Counted from the first letter of the stretch, positions 37,417 to 46,033 are shown. The stretch: 64,000 bases of DNA from Chryseobacterium bernardetii (GCF_003815975.1 NZ_CP033932.1:5189501-5253500); one strand, 5' to 3'. The notes: generated by a model from the letters alone, not told the origin. Program-made: numbers and translations.

Positions 37417-38511
37417 ATGGAAAAGTCTACTATAACCCTGACCCGAAAAATTCAGCTGGTCATTGATGTTCCATCTGATAATAAAAGCGAGATGTGGGAA
37501 AAGCTTTACCGTTATCAGAACCGCTGCTTCCGTGCAGCTAATCTGATTGTTTCCCATCTTTATGTGCAGGAAATGATCAAGGATTTTTTTTACCTCACCG
37601 AAGAAATCCAATATAAGTTAGCTGATGAAAAGAAGGATGAGATGGGCATCTTTAACCGCTCAAAGACAGGAACTACTGCAAGAATGGTCTTTGATCGTTT
37701 TAAAGGAGAAATTCCCACAGACATTCTGGGATGCCTGAACAATACGATCCAATCAACCTTTTCTAAAAACAAAGCCGACTATTGGCAGGGATCAAAATCG
37801 CTGAGGAACTTTAAAAAGGATATTCCCATTCCACTTCCTGTTAAATGCATCAGTAAACTAAAGTACGATACTCAAAAGAAAGCGTTTAGCTTTAATATGT
37901 TTGCGATTCCTGTCAAAACTTACTTAGGGAGAGATTTCTCGGATAAACATTTAGTCCTAGAACGGCTTTTAAGAGAAGAAATCAAGCTGTGCAACTCACA
38001 AGTTCAGCTGAAAGACGGTAAGATCTTTTGGCTTGCGGTCTTTGAATTTGAAAAGGAAAATCACGGATTAAAACCCGAAATCATTGCAGAAGCGACTCTA
38101 TCATTAGAACATCCAATCGTGGTAAAAGCCAATAATGTACGAATGAATATAGGCTCGAAAGAAGAATTCCTCTACCGCAGGCTGGCGATCCAAGCCAGTA
38201 ATAAAAGGATTCGAGCCGGAGTCGCTTACTCCCATTCAGGACATGGAACCAAACGGAAACAGAAGGCACTGCACAAAACAGAGAATCTGGAAAACCGTTT
38301 TGTCAGTCATCGACTTCATCTTTACAGCAGGATGCTGATTGATTTCTGCATCCGGCAACATGCAGGCACCTTGATTCTTAAAGATCAGGAAAACAAAATA
38401 GGGATTGCAAAAGAACAGGAGTTTGTGCTTCGCAACTGGAGCTATTATGAATTGCAGACCAAAATAAAATACAAAGCAGAAAAAGCCGGTATCGAATTGA
38501 TCATCGGATAG
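37417..38511 (+). CDS. Nuclease-dead, truncated Cas12f/TnpB-like protein
   Basis: 364 residues. The middle and C-terminal halves align with Cas12f/TnpB: a bridge-helix-like region (FLYRRLAIQASNKRIRAG, RKQKALHKTENLENRFVSHR) and the helix after RuvC-II (NWSYYELQTKIKYKAEKAG). The catalytic sites are absent. The RuvC-I strand reads PIVVKANNV with no Asp where active proteins have GIDxG. The RuvC-II LED is LKD (TLILKDQEN). The protein ends at IELIIG, just before the zinc ribbon and RuvC-III Asp. It should therefore bind a guide RNA and DNA without cutting. No TnpA or CRISPR array is adjacent. Its fixed partner is the sigma factor, suggesting RNA-guided transcription, as reported for other Bacteroidota dCas12f-sigma pairs to my knowledge. 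Confidence 0.85.
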   Translation: MEKSTITLTRKIQLVIDVPSDNKSEMWEKLYRYQNRCFRAANLIVSHLYVQEMIKDFFYLTEEIQYKLADEKKDEMGIFNRSKTGTTARMVFDRFKGEIPTDILGCLNNTIQSTFSKNKADYWQGSKSLRNFKKDIPIPLPVKCISKLKYDTQKKAFSFNMFAIPVKTYLGRDFSDKHLVLERLLREEIKLCNSQVQLKDGKIFWLAVFEFEKENHGLKPEIIAEATLSLEHPIVVKANNVRMNIGSKEEFLYRRLAIQASNKRIRAGVAYSHSGHGTKRKQKALHKTENLENRFVSHRLHLYSRMLIDFCIRQHAGTLILKDQENKIGIAKEQEFVLRNWSYYELQTKIKYKAEKAGIELIIG

Positions 38512-38624
38512 CTAAAAAAATGAGGGTGCTTGTAAACCCATAGGGTGAGGTTTTGAACACTCACTAAATACTGGAAACTAAATACTTTTTCTGGTGTATA
38601 CAACGGCGTGGGTTTCTTTTTTTT
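38512..38624 (+). ncRNA. Structured RNA with T8 end downstream of dead-Cas12f, alternative guide RNA candidate
   Basis: An outer stem AAACCCA (38534-38540) with TGGGTTT (38609-38615) encloses an inner stem GGTGAG (38544) with CTCACT (38560). Two 10-bp direct repeats ACTAAATACT (38563 and 38577) lie inside, and a run of eight T (38617-38624) follows. TnpB-type guide RNAs usually start near the 3' end of the gene, so this is the other natural place for the guide. It may instead belong to the neighbouring mobilization region, since a T7 run at its left edge would also end a minus-strand transcript. Confidence 0.45.
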
Positions 38625-38816
38625 CAAAATGAAGAAAGCATTATCAAAAAGCAAAGTATTGCAATAGGAGAATCCTACAACACAAGAGGTGTCATCAATC
38701 AATCCAGCGAGATTGTTTACTTGATTGGTTGCTTCCCTGCATTCTTGCCTTCCTGGCTTCTTGCTTCCTTGATTGCTATCAATCAAAAGAAATTACTCTG
38801 CAATAAGTTGCGGTTA
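38625..38816. other. Intergenic region with short repeats between dead-Cas12f and relaxase
   Basis: It contains related direct repeats (TTGATTGGTTGCTTCC near 38721, TTGCTTCCTTGATTGC near 38760), a pyrimidine-rich stretch between them, and short inverted repeats (AATCAA with TTGATT). No gene supported. A replication- or transfer-related site is possible. Confidence 0.35.
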
Positions 38817-39977
38817 TCAGAGTCTTTTTATCTTTCTTTTATTTTGAATTGGAATATCCTCGATCTCATAATTTGTACTATTATTACCGAATTGCAACAA
38901 AGAGAAAAGCTGATTTGTAATCTCAGTATCTTTAAAAATCTCATTGAAGGCAGCAAATGGAACCGTATTTTCTTTCGAAATTTTCTGTGCTATTTTTTCC
39001 ATTTCCGATATCAAATTTTGATTATTTGTTCTATCTAAGTTTGGACTTCTATATCTTGAAAATTTGATTTCTCTTTCAAGAATATTAGTAACAGAATCTA
39101 AAAATTTTTTCTTTTCAGAAGCAAAAACGGTCGGGTTGGACAATAGAACGGCGTTTGTGTTTTTGAATAGATATACTTGTTTTTTTAAATCATCAACCCT
39201 TGTATTGAGCTCAGTAATTTGTTTTGACTTAGACTCTAACTCAGTTTTATTTTTAAGAATTGTGCTTTTATAAGTTCGAAGTGCTTTTTGATAATTCGCA
39301 ATTGTTTTGTCAGTCTTAATTTTTTTAAAACCTAAAAAATCATTTTCCTTTACTATCAGCTCTTCCGATTTTTTGGAACTCATCTCAGATTTCATCGTAT
39401 TGAATCTTTCTTCCAAAACTTTAAGATCTTCTTCTTTTTGCTGAATTTTAAATTGAATAGCCTCTAATCTTCCTTTCGATCCAGAAATTCCTCTTTCCAT
39501 ATTCAGGCATTCAGCGGTCAGATCCTGCATTTTTGAATAGTGGTAAGATTGATGTTTAAGTGTTTTACCAGTTTCCAAATCTTGCCAGTCAGCCACCAAA
39601 TGAGCGTGGTAATTGGGTTTCCAATCTTTCGTGTCTTTATCTGTATGACCTTCATCTTTATGAATAGCAATTTGAAAAACACGAATATTCAATTCTTCTT
39701 CTAGTCTCTTCGCCAAGTTTTGAAGTTCCAGCATGGTTGTATTTTCTTTGATAACAACTACAGCTTCCCGAACTGGCATTGCATTCTTCTGCAATTTCCT
39801 TCCGGACTTTTCTTTACAGTATGCCTCGATTTGTTGGATTCGGTTTGCTATTTTCTGCTCCATCCAATATTCATTCTTTGATGTCAGATCTTTACGTATA
39901 TAGTCAAAAGTCTTCTTTCTGAAATTATGAGTTTCAGAATCCGATTTGACAGCTTTAAAATTAATTGAAGTCTTCAT
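38817..39977 (-). CDS. MobV-like relaxase
   Basis: 386 residues. The N-terminal 150 residues hold a relaxase domain: VFQIAIHKDEGH (near residue 105, His-x-Asp-Glu) and KPNYHAHLV (His-x-His near 122), the MobV/Mob_Pre-type metal-binding pattern. The C-terminal half is a long coiled coil (LKVLEERFNTMKSEMSSKKS and onward), common in this family. The protein would nick oriT and pilot the strand into a recipient, using the transfer machinery of another element, because the island has no type IV secretion genes. A candidate oriT lies just upstream. Confidence 0.8.
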   Translation of the reverse strand: MKTSINFKAVKSDSETHNFRKKTFDYIRKDLTSKNEYWMEQKIANRIQQIEAYCKEKSGRKLQKNAMPVREAVVVIKENTTMLELQNLAKRLEEELNIRVFQIAIHKDEGHTDKDTKDWKPNYHAHLVADWQDLETGKTLKHQSYHYSKMQDLTAECLNMERGISGSKGRLEAIQFKIQQKEEDLKVLEERFNTMKSEMSSKKSEELIVKENDFLGFKKIKTDKTIANYQKALRTYKSTILKNKTELESKSKQITELNTRVDDLKKQVYLFKNTNAVLLSNPTVFASEKKKFLDSVTNILEREIKFSRYRSPNLDRTNNQNLISEMEKIAQKISKENTVPFAAFNEIFKDTEITNQLFSLLQFGNNSTNYEIEDIPIQNKRKIKRL

Positions 39978-40086
39978 TATTTTTCATCTTTAAAAGTTTA
40001 TCAAAGATTTCTTTGATTAAAATTGCTGTAAAATATTATGCAGAATTCCAATTTACCTGTGCATATTTTGCGCACCTTTGATAAAG

Positions 40087-40116
40087 ACCTGTGTGCTTTT
40101 TACACAGGTTTTTACC
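40087..40116. terminator. Hairpin with T-run upstream of the relaxase gene
   Basis: An 8-bp stem (ACCTGTGT, 40087-40094, with ACACAGGT, 40102-40109) has a 7-nt loop and is followed by TTTTTACC on the plus strand. It could be a terminator or part of the transfer origin. Confidence 0.45.
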
Positions 40117-40142
40117 AGTCAATCTTAGTCTATTTTACTCAG

Positions 40143-40224
40143 GTTAGAAGCCTCGCAGAGCGTATTTGAAACTTTGTTGGGAGGAACGACCTTCAAAGTT
40201 GCGAATGCGCTCCTAACTTCTGCG
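40143..40224. other. Candidate origin of transfer (oriT)
   Basis: Nested inverted repeats lie between the relaxase and primase genes: GTTAG (40143) with CTAAC (40213), GAGCG (40158) with CGCTC (40208), and AACTTTG (40170-40176) with CAAAGTT (40194-40200) around a 17-nt centre. An alternative pairing is GCAGA (40155) with TCTGC (40220). The region is GC-richer than its surroundings. Placement directly upstream of a relaxase gene supports oriT. I do not recognise the nick site. Confidence 0.5.
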
Positions 40225-40255
40225 GGTAGTTGGTGAAAACATACAGCACGATTTA

Positions 40256-41239
40256 TCAACGTTTCATTTTAAAACCATTTGAGTTTCTAATTTCTGGTTC
40301 CGGCTTTCTCTCTTCTGTTTTATCAGCTTCAGAAAATTTTATAGAATTCTTACCTAAGTTAATCGAGACATCATTGTTTATCCGATGCATCAAAAATTCG
40401 TTCAGATCTTTATGGTTTGAATAGGCACTCGAATGATCTTTTGCTTCTGGAAAAGATTTTATGATTAAAGACTTACATTTCATCCCTGCATTATCATTAT
40501 CTAAAAAAAGATTGATATCAGAATAATTTTTCAAATGTTCTATGGATTTGTTTAAAAGAGCAATGGAATTCATTACGAGAATTTCTCCTGAGAAAGATTT
40601 CTGCATTTCTATAAAAGATAAGGCATCCATAAAGCCTTCAAAAACTGCTACACCTTTTACATTTTTATCTTGAAAATTTAATATATTCTGTACATTACTA
40701 TTGAGATTAAATATTGAAATATCCTTTTTCAACAATGAACCTTTATAAAAAGAATTGCGAAGCTCAAAGCCTCCGGATAAATTCTCGAAGCCAATTGCGT
40801 AGAGTTTCTTTTCTCCGATTGTAAATCGTACTTCTTTTATATAATCATAGATTTTAGGACTTAATCCACGTCCCTGCAAATATTGTTTTAGGTTTGGATT
40901 TTGGAGACCCAGTATTTCATCAATTCTGTAATTTGGTTCTGACTTTTTCACCTGTGCTTGCTGATGAAAAGAAGAAAAATTTTGTTTTTTCGCCCAGTCC
41001 AAAACTTCATTTACCGAGGTCTTTAAATATTTCTTCATAAAATCGGTGTTATTACCGCCTATTCCTTCTGAATGAAGATACCAAGCATTAAGTCTTTTAT
41101 TTAATTTAAATGAGGCTTGGGATTCGCTGGCAAAGGGGTTGAGATACCAAGCTTCTTTTTCATTTTGTTTCGTGGGAAGGTGTCCGAGAGAAAGGAGGAC
41201 TTCTTCCAACGATATGCTGTTAAATTGTTTGCAGTTCAT
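40256..41239 (-). CDS. TOPRIM primase-like mobilization protein
   Basis: Start chosen at the ATG at 41239; the frame extends to a TTG at 41320. About 327 residues. It has an N-terminal CHC2-like part lacking the zinc Cys (EAWYLNPFASESQASFKLNK), and a TOPRIM domain at about residues 190-270 (KGVAVFEGFMDALSFIEMQK, DINLFLDNDNAGMK). Such proteins are common next to relaxases in Bacteroidota mobilizable elements. They probably start replacement-strand synthesis after transfer. Confidence 0.75.
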   Translation of the reverse strand: MNCKQFNSISLEEVLLSLGHLPTKQNEKEAWYLNPFASESQASFKLNKRLNAWYLHSEGIGGNNTDFMKKYLKTSVNEVLDWAKKQNFSSFHQQAQVKKSEPNYRIDEILGLQNPNLKQYLQGRGLSPKIYDYIKEVRFTIGEKKLYAIGFENLSGGFELRNSFYKGSLLKKDISIFNLNSNVQNILNFQDKNVKGVAVFEGFMDALSFIEMQKSFSGEILVMNSIALLNKSIEHLKNYSDINLFLDNDNAGMKCKSLIIKSFPEAKDHSSAYSNHKDLNEFLMHRINNDVSINLGKNSIKFSEADKTEERKPEPEIRNSNGFKMKR

Positions 41240-41459
41240 AGAATTAAATTTTCGTATTGTGAATGAGATATTTTTTGTTGAATTGTTGAGTAAACATTGT
41301 AACCTATTGATTAAATACAATTTGGATATTCAACAAAGTCTCAACGATTCAACAAACTAGAGTTTCAGCAATCAACAGACATTCAACAAAAAGTTGGATC
41401 TTAAAGTTTGTTGAGGATTTTGTTGACTGTTAAGTATTTGATTTTATTTTCATTATCAG

Positions 41460-42688
41460 TTAATTCAACAGTTCAACATATTTACCAAGGATAAAATCCT
41501 TTTTTATGGTGAAAAACCGACCAACTGAATTGTTTTGGTAAAAGGTTCCAGCAAAATCAATATCGTATCTGATATAAGTCAAACCATTAGTTTGTGGAAC
41601 TAATTTCCAAGTTTCTTTGAGTAGATTTCGAATATCATTTCTTGTCCAATATGTTGGTCTGAACATTCGATTCATCATATTCAGCAAATCCTGTGGAACA
41701 ACATTAATTTGCTCATCATTATTACTTTCAAAAAACTCATACAGCAACTCAATTATCTTAGATTCCAGTTTATTATTATTTTTGAAAACTAACTTTTGAA
41801 GTGCTTTAGTTCTTATTTCATCGGCAGAAAACCACATTCTGGTTTTCTTCTCAGTTGAAAATGGTCGATCAATTAAAACCGAAGAAAATAGGGGATTTCT
41901 GAAATGAGATTGCTAAGAAACTCGGTATTTTCAGTTTTAATAGGATTGATTTTTAGAATCCAGAAACGGATTTCATTTTCATCAATCTGAATGAAATTTT
42001 CTTCGTTATTGGAACACAAAATAAACTTGGCGAAAAAGTCGATTTCTTCTCTGTCTTTTCCTTTTGCCTCTAATTTATCTTTATTGGTTGTCGACAAATA
42101 CTTTAATCGTTCGGTAATTTCTTTTTTATCAAAGAAAACTTCATCTATCGCCACTACTAACATTGCTGCCCAATCGGAATTGAATTGACTTCCAAAAGAA
42201 TCACCTTTAATGTAGGTCATGTTCAAACCGAAAATCTCTTTCAGCCATTTGATGAATGTAGATTTTCCGGTTGATCTTTCTTTAGAAACCAAACATAAAA
42301 TTGGTAGAATTTGAGTTGGAAATTGTAAAAGAATTTTCAAATAATCCAAACCCATTTCCAGCTGTTCGCCGAAAATATGGTCGACAAACTTTAACGAGAA
42401 AGGAATCAAGTTTTTAAAATCTTCCTTTTCACAACAAGGAGCAAAAGGAATTTCATTATAAATATTATAAAAACCTTTAACGATTTGCTGATAATCTAAA
42501 TGTTCGGGAATACAGCAAAACCCATCATATTTCGGAATATCACCAACAAAACTTTTTCCGTGGTCGTTGATAATTGTTTCCCGATTCCAACGAACCAAAA
42601 CTGAAGTTGTATCACCAGAGATTAGAGGCTTTTCTATGTTTTTATAGTAAGTGGTTCCAACTCTCAAATAAGGGGATTTCTTACTCAT
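41460..42688 (-). pseudogene. Primase-helicase (SF3-like), split by a one-base frameshift
   Basis: The reading frame starting at 42688 (271 codons, 41873-42688) carries an SF3/DUF5906-like helicase: Walker A KERSTGKST and Walker B VVAIDEVFF. It stops at YFLRF near 41873. The next frame (41460-41837, 125 codons) continues the same protein: adding one base to the A4 run (plus strand 41875-41878) joins them through FLIDRPFSTEKKTRMWFSAD with no break. So this is one gene of about 409 residues with a one-base deletion. It may be a real inactivation, a sequencing error or slippage. It follows the HTH gene with a 4-bp overlap. Confidence 0.8.
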
Positions 42689-43062
42689 CTTAATAGATTT
42701 TGATTAGAACCTATATTTGGCTTTTGCGAATTTTTCCTAAAGTTGGCTTCCGCTTCTGATTGAATTTCCTGTAGAGTTTTCTTTTTACCTTTCGAAATCC
42801 AGTCTAAAAGTTCATCTTCAAAAAAATAAAGTTTCTTCCCATTTTTATAACAGGGAATTTTTCGGGTTCTGACCAATGTGTAGACAGTTGGTTTTGCTTT
42901 GCCAATTAATTGGCAAGCTGCATCAATGTCAATCGGAACTCTCTTTTGAGAAATCATAGGAACTTCTTTTCTTTCTACAAGAAACTTAATCTCTGCGATT
43001 TCGCTAACTAAATGTGCGACTGCCCGTGGCAGGTTTTCAAATGAAATTTCGTTACTATCCAT
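42685..43062 (-). CDS. Helix-turn-helix (excisionase-like) protein
   Basis: 125 residues with a MerR/HTH_17-type winged helix at about residues 48-95 (DIDAACQLIGKAKPTVYTLV, KIPCYKNGKKLYFFEDELLD). The tail is Gln/Asn-rich. It overlaps the primase-helicase start by 4 bp (ATGA). Proteins like this commonly act as excision or replication regulators of Bacteroidota integrative elements. Confidence 0.8.
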   Translation of the reverse strand: MDSNEISFENLPRAVAHLVSEIAEIKFLVERKEVPMISQKRVPIDIDAACQLIGKAKPTVYTLVRTRKIPCYKNGKKLYFFEDELLDWISKGKKKTLQEIQSEAEANFRKNSQKPNIGSNQNLLR

Positions 43063-43187
43063 AACTAATTGTTTTTAATTGTTATGGTGCAAAGAAAAAA
43101 AGTGATTCCTCTGTGATAGCTGTAAACACGCAATCACAGAGGAATCACTTTACAAACACTATGTTTTGTAATTTTTTATAAGTTTTA

Positions 43188-43967
43188 TTAGTATGTCAAA
43201 TTTTCTTGAATTTTGATTGTGCCTTTTTTAGGCTCGTCCTTTAAATGTGATTTGATGGTATCAACATCAATGTCATCAAGCGAAACGAACACAGTTTTTA
43301 ATAATTTCGAAACCTGTTCTTGTTTTATAGGCTTAAAATGATTCCAAATATTCCAGCCAAAATGATAGAGATCAAGATTTGAAAGTTCTTTGGTCACGAC
43401 TGAAGTGTGAAGTGGAATTTCTTCTTGTTTTGAGTAGAGGCTTATTGATTTACAAATTTCATCAAGACTTTCGTCAGTTACATATAAAGCAAATTGATTG
43501 CGGGTATAATCAAGAGCTATTTGTAATTTTTGATTTTCAATCTGTTGCTTTTCTTGACGTTGAACTTTTCTTATAGACTCCAAATTTACCAATACAGAAG
43601 TTTGAGCTAAATTATTTTCCTGTGAATCTTCGTTGAAAAGAATTGATGAATTATCGTTGATTATTGTTTCTTGCTCCTCAATTTTTTCATCTAAATTATT
43701 AGCTGGAACTGATTTTATCATGTTGTTTTTTGAATTCTTCCGTTTCTGTATAAATTTTTTGATACCTATTAAAATTACATCCAGAAATAAAATGATAATA
43801 CCATAAATCAAAACACTGAAAGCTGTAATTGACCAAAAAACAATATTCGCAGTATATTCATCTCCGCCTTTATGAAGAAAAGAAAGTCTTGCCAATGTCC
43901 CCGCAACTACACATACGAGCAGAACCGAAAGATAAATAACTATATATTCGAAATATTTCAAATTCAT
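43188..43967 (-). CDS. Two-helix membrane protein next to the integrase
   Basis: 259 residues. Two membrane helices near the N-terminus (IVIYLSVLLVCVVAGTLARL and a second at about residues 40-68) precede a cytoplasmic basic patch (KKFIQKRKNSKNN) and a soluble, helical domain of 180 residues. The ATG overlaps the integrase stop by 4 bp, so the two are translated together. No known domain was recognised. It resembles proteins that often sit beside integrases in flavobacterial elements. Confidence 0.7.
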   Translation of the reverse strand: MNLKYFEYIVIYLSVLLVCVVAGTLARLSFLHKGGDEYTANIVFWSITAFSVLIYGIIILFLDVILIGIKKFIQKRKNSKNNMIKSVPANNLDEKIEEQETIINDNSSILFNEDSQENNLAQTSVLVNLESIRKVQRQEKQQIENQKLQIALDYTRNQFALYVTDESLDEICKSISLYSKQEEIPLHTSVVTKELSNLDLYHFGWNIWNHFKPIKQEQVSKLLKTVFVSLDDIDVDTIKSHLKDEPKKGTIKIQENLTY

Positions 43968-45211
43968 TTTTGTAAATTCTTTAGATGAATGGCTTGTGAA
44001 GCTTTATTTTTCTTTTCATCTACAACTTTTGCGTAAACTTGAGTAGTTTTTACGTTTGTATGACCAAGCATTTTACTCACTGTGTAAATATCTGTTCCAC
44101 TTGAAAGTTGAAGAGTAGCAAAAGTATGTCTAAAATTATGAAAAGTTATTTTTTTGGTAATTCCTGCACTTTCAATCCACTTTTTAAGTGGTCGGGAAAT
44201 CCAAGCTGGATTAGTCAAATTTTTAAAAATCAAATCAGTAGGAAGGCCTACTTCACCACAAAGCTGTAATGCTTGTTTAGAAATCGGCATATATTCTACA
44301 CCTTTTGTTTTTTTCTGCGTGAAATTGATTTTTGCTTGCTCATTTTCAATACTTATTTCGTCCCATGTTAGTTTTTGAATATCAGAATGCCGTAGACCGG
44401 TTAAAGCTGAAAATAGTGCTGCACGTTTAAGAACATCAAGTTCGCAAGGTGTTTCAACCAAGGTATTAAGTTCTTCTAGAGTTAGATATTCTCGTCTTGA
44501 CTCCTCGTGTGGAATCGATTTTACTTTAGCAGAAATATCAGAAGTAAAGTAACCATCAATAAAAGCTTCTTTTAACGCAGCTTTAAAAACAGAAAAATAT
44601 GTTGAAGCGGTATTCTGAGAAATAGTATTCTCCTTATTATTTCCATTTTTTGCAGTCAAAAGATATGATTTAAATTTTTCACAGAATTTTGTATTTATCT
44701 GTGAAAAGGCAATTTTTTCACCTCCAAAATCTTTTAGAAATTTGATGGAGCGATACCAATTTATTTGTATAGATTCTGAACTGTTTTTATGCCTCTTAGT
44801 GACTAACAAATCAAAATATTTAACAAAATCCTGCTGAGATTTTTCTTTTTCTTCAGCCTTAATTGCGTCAAGTTCACTGTATAGTTCTATATTATCATAT
44901 TCTCTTTGACGTAATTTGCGAAGAGAATCTGCGTAGATCATTGTTTCTCGGTCATTTTCACTTTTACAAATGATGATACCGTTATCATCTCTTTTAGGTT
45001 TAAATGAAACTGAATCTTGCGTAGTTCTTGCAGGCCTTTTTTTGTCAAAATCTACAGTTGTGACACTTCGGTTTAAATATTCCCGAACTCGTTGTGCTTT
45101 CTCTTTACCAGGCACAATAACAGGATAACTTTCCAAATAAATGAACCATTCTTTTCGGAACTCGGCTTTTCGCAATCTTACTGTAACTTTAGTTTTCAAT
45201 AATTCTTTCAT
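43964..45211 (-). CDS. Tyrosine recombinase (integrase)
   Basis: 415 residues. Catalytic motifs: Arg in ALTGLRHSDIQKLTW near residue 272, HNFRHTFATLQL near 362, and LGHTNVKTTQVYAKV with the nucleophile Tyr near 392. An N-terminal SAM-like DNA-binding part and a long arm-binding region precede them. It is next to dnaK and, with the duplicated dnaK end at both island borders, is the likely enzyme that inserted the island. It overlaps the upstream HTH gene by 4 bp. Confidence 0.9.
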   Translation of the reverse strand: MKELLKTKVTVRLRKAEFRKEWFIYLESYPVIVPGKEKAQRVREYLNRSVTTVDFDKKRPARTTQDSVSFKPKRDDNGIIICKSENDRETMIYADSLRKLRQREYDNIELYSELDAIKAEEKEKSQQDFVKYFDLLVTKRHKNSSESIQINWYRSIKFLKDFGGEKIAFSQINTKFCEKFKSYLLTAKNGNNKENTISQNTASTYFSVFKAALKEAFIDGYFTSDISAKVKSIPHEESRREYLTLEELNTLVETPCELDVLKRAALFSALTGLRHSDIQKLTWDEISIENEQAKINFTQKKTKGVEYMPISKQALQLCGEVGLPTDLIFKNLTNPAWISRPLKKWIESAGITKKITFHNFRHTFATLQLSSGTDIYTVSKMLGHTNVKTTQVYAKVVDEKKNKASQAIHLKNLQK

Positions 45212-45777
45212 TTTCCGTCAAAAATTTTATCGATTAAATTTTTAGGCACATATACGAAACTTCCAACTTTTTTTGTCGGAATTTTGTTTCTTTTAATAAG
45301 GTTTGTTACGGTTCCTGGATCAGCATGGAATTTTGAACTAATTTCGGAAATTGTGTAGCAATTACCAACTTCAAAATTGGGTTTCTCAACTACTATTTCT
45401 TTTTTCTCTGGCATTTCAACGGCTGAAAACAAAGCTTCCAAATCTGATCGCTTCACACGAGTCAGTCTTGTTCCTAAGTTAGTTCCAGTAATTATTCCTC
45501 TTTTTATATACCTGTGAATGGTATCTTTAGATATTCCAAACATAACTGTAGCTTCAGCAACAGAAATAAATTCCCTTGTTTGTACCTCAGCAATCTTGTT
45601 TTTATATTTTTGTAAAAGAATTTCTTTTTCAAGTTTTTCTTTTTCAAGTTTCTTCTTTGCCTTTAATGCTTTATTGTTACAAGAAGTAGAACAAAAACGA
45701 CTTGTAACTGTCTTTGCTTCAAAAGGTTTTGAGCAATGCTCACAGACCCTCGGTATTTTTAATTTACTAAATCCCAT
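45208..45777 (-). CDS. Zinc-finger and double-HTH protein upstream of the integrase
   Basis: 189 residues. A four-Cys zinc finger at the start (VCEHCSKPF...RFCSTSC) is followed by a coiled segment (KKLEKEKLEKEILLQKYKNK) and two excisionase-like HTH units (SVAEATVMFGISKDTIHRYI; TISEISSKFHADPGTVTNLI). It is the first gene of the integrase operon. It likely controls integration and excision. Confidence 0.8.
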   Translation of the reverse strand: MGFSKLKIPRVCEHCSKPFEAKTVTSRFCSTSCNNKALKAKKKLEKEKLEKEILLQKYKNKIAEVQTREFISVAEATVMFGISKDTIHRYIKRGIITGTNLGTRLTRVKRSDLEALFSAVEMPEKKEIVVEKPNFEVGNCYTISEISSKFHADPGTVTNLIKRNKIPTKKVGSFVYVPKNLIDKIFDGK

Positions 45778-45940
45778 TCTGAAATAACATCCTGCACATT
45801 TTCTGTTTTTTGGCTTCTAAAATAAAATAAGACGCATAAGACGCACATACTATCCAAATAACGAGCGGTACAAATAAGAGACAAAAATACAATAAAAAAT
45901 GACTAAAATCAATTATTCCCAAAAATTACAAAAACAAAAA

Positions 45941-45973
45941 AAATCGCTGTAAATATTATATTTACAGCGATTT
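45941..45973 (-). terminator. Terminator now serving dnaK, inside the island border
   Basis: A 14-bp perfect stem (AAATCGCTGTAAAT, 45941-45954, with ATTTACAGCGATTT, 45960-45973) with a 5-nt loop is followed by T on the minus strand. It lies 43 bp past the dnaK stop, within the element, so the island supplies a replacement terminator. Confidence 0.8.
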
Positions 45974-46015
45974 GCTAATTTATTTCAATCGATTTTAATC
46001 GATGATAATTGCTAC

Positions 46016-46033
46016 TTATTTGACTTCTTCAAA
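46016..46033 (-). repeat. Right attachment site (3' end of dnaK)
   Basis: TTTGAAGAAGTCAAATAA on the minus strand, the last 18 bases of dnaK. Partner of 13094-13111. Confidence 0.7.

Larger units (their letters stand above)
13094..46033. mobile_element. Integrative mobilizable defence island inserted at the dnaK 3' end
   Basis: The element is bounded by 18-bp direct repeats with one mismatch (13094-13111 and 46016-46033). Both encode FEEVK-stop in the dnaK reading direction. Inside the right boundary lie a tyrosine integrase and HTH/excisionase-like proteins, then a replication/mobilization block with relaxase but no conjugation genes. The rest is a sigma-dead-Cas12f pair, an XRE regulator, an AVAST-like operon and a Hachiman-like operon. 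The element carries a synonymous copy of the target gene end, so dnaK stays intact. Exact ends need a strain without the island. Confidence 0.75.

Noticed and set aside
37417..38511. Reading the Cas12f-like gene as an IS200/IS605 transposase accessory (TnpB)
   Set aside because: No TnpA or element ends are nearby, the nuclease motifs are missing, and the gene is locked to a sigma factor.
38445..38786. 113-codon minus-strand open frame
   Set aside because: It is antisense to the end of dCas12f and runs through the structured, T8-ended RNA region. Its C-terminal residues are only the mirror of the dCas12f end.
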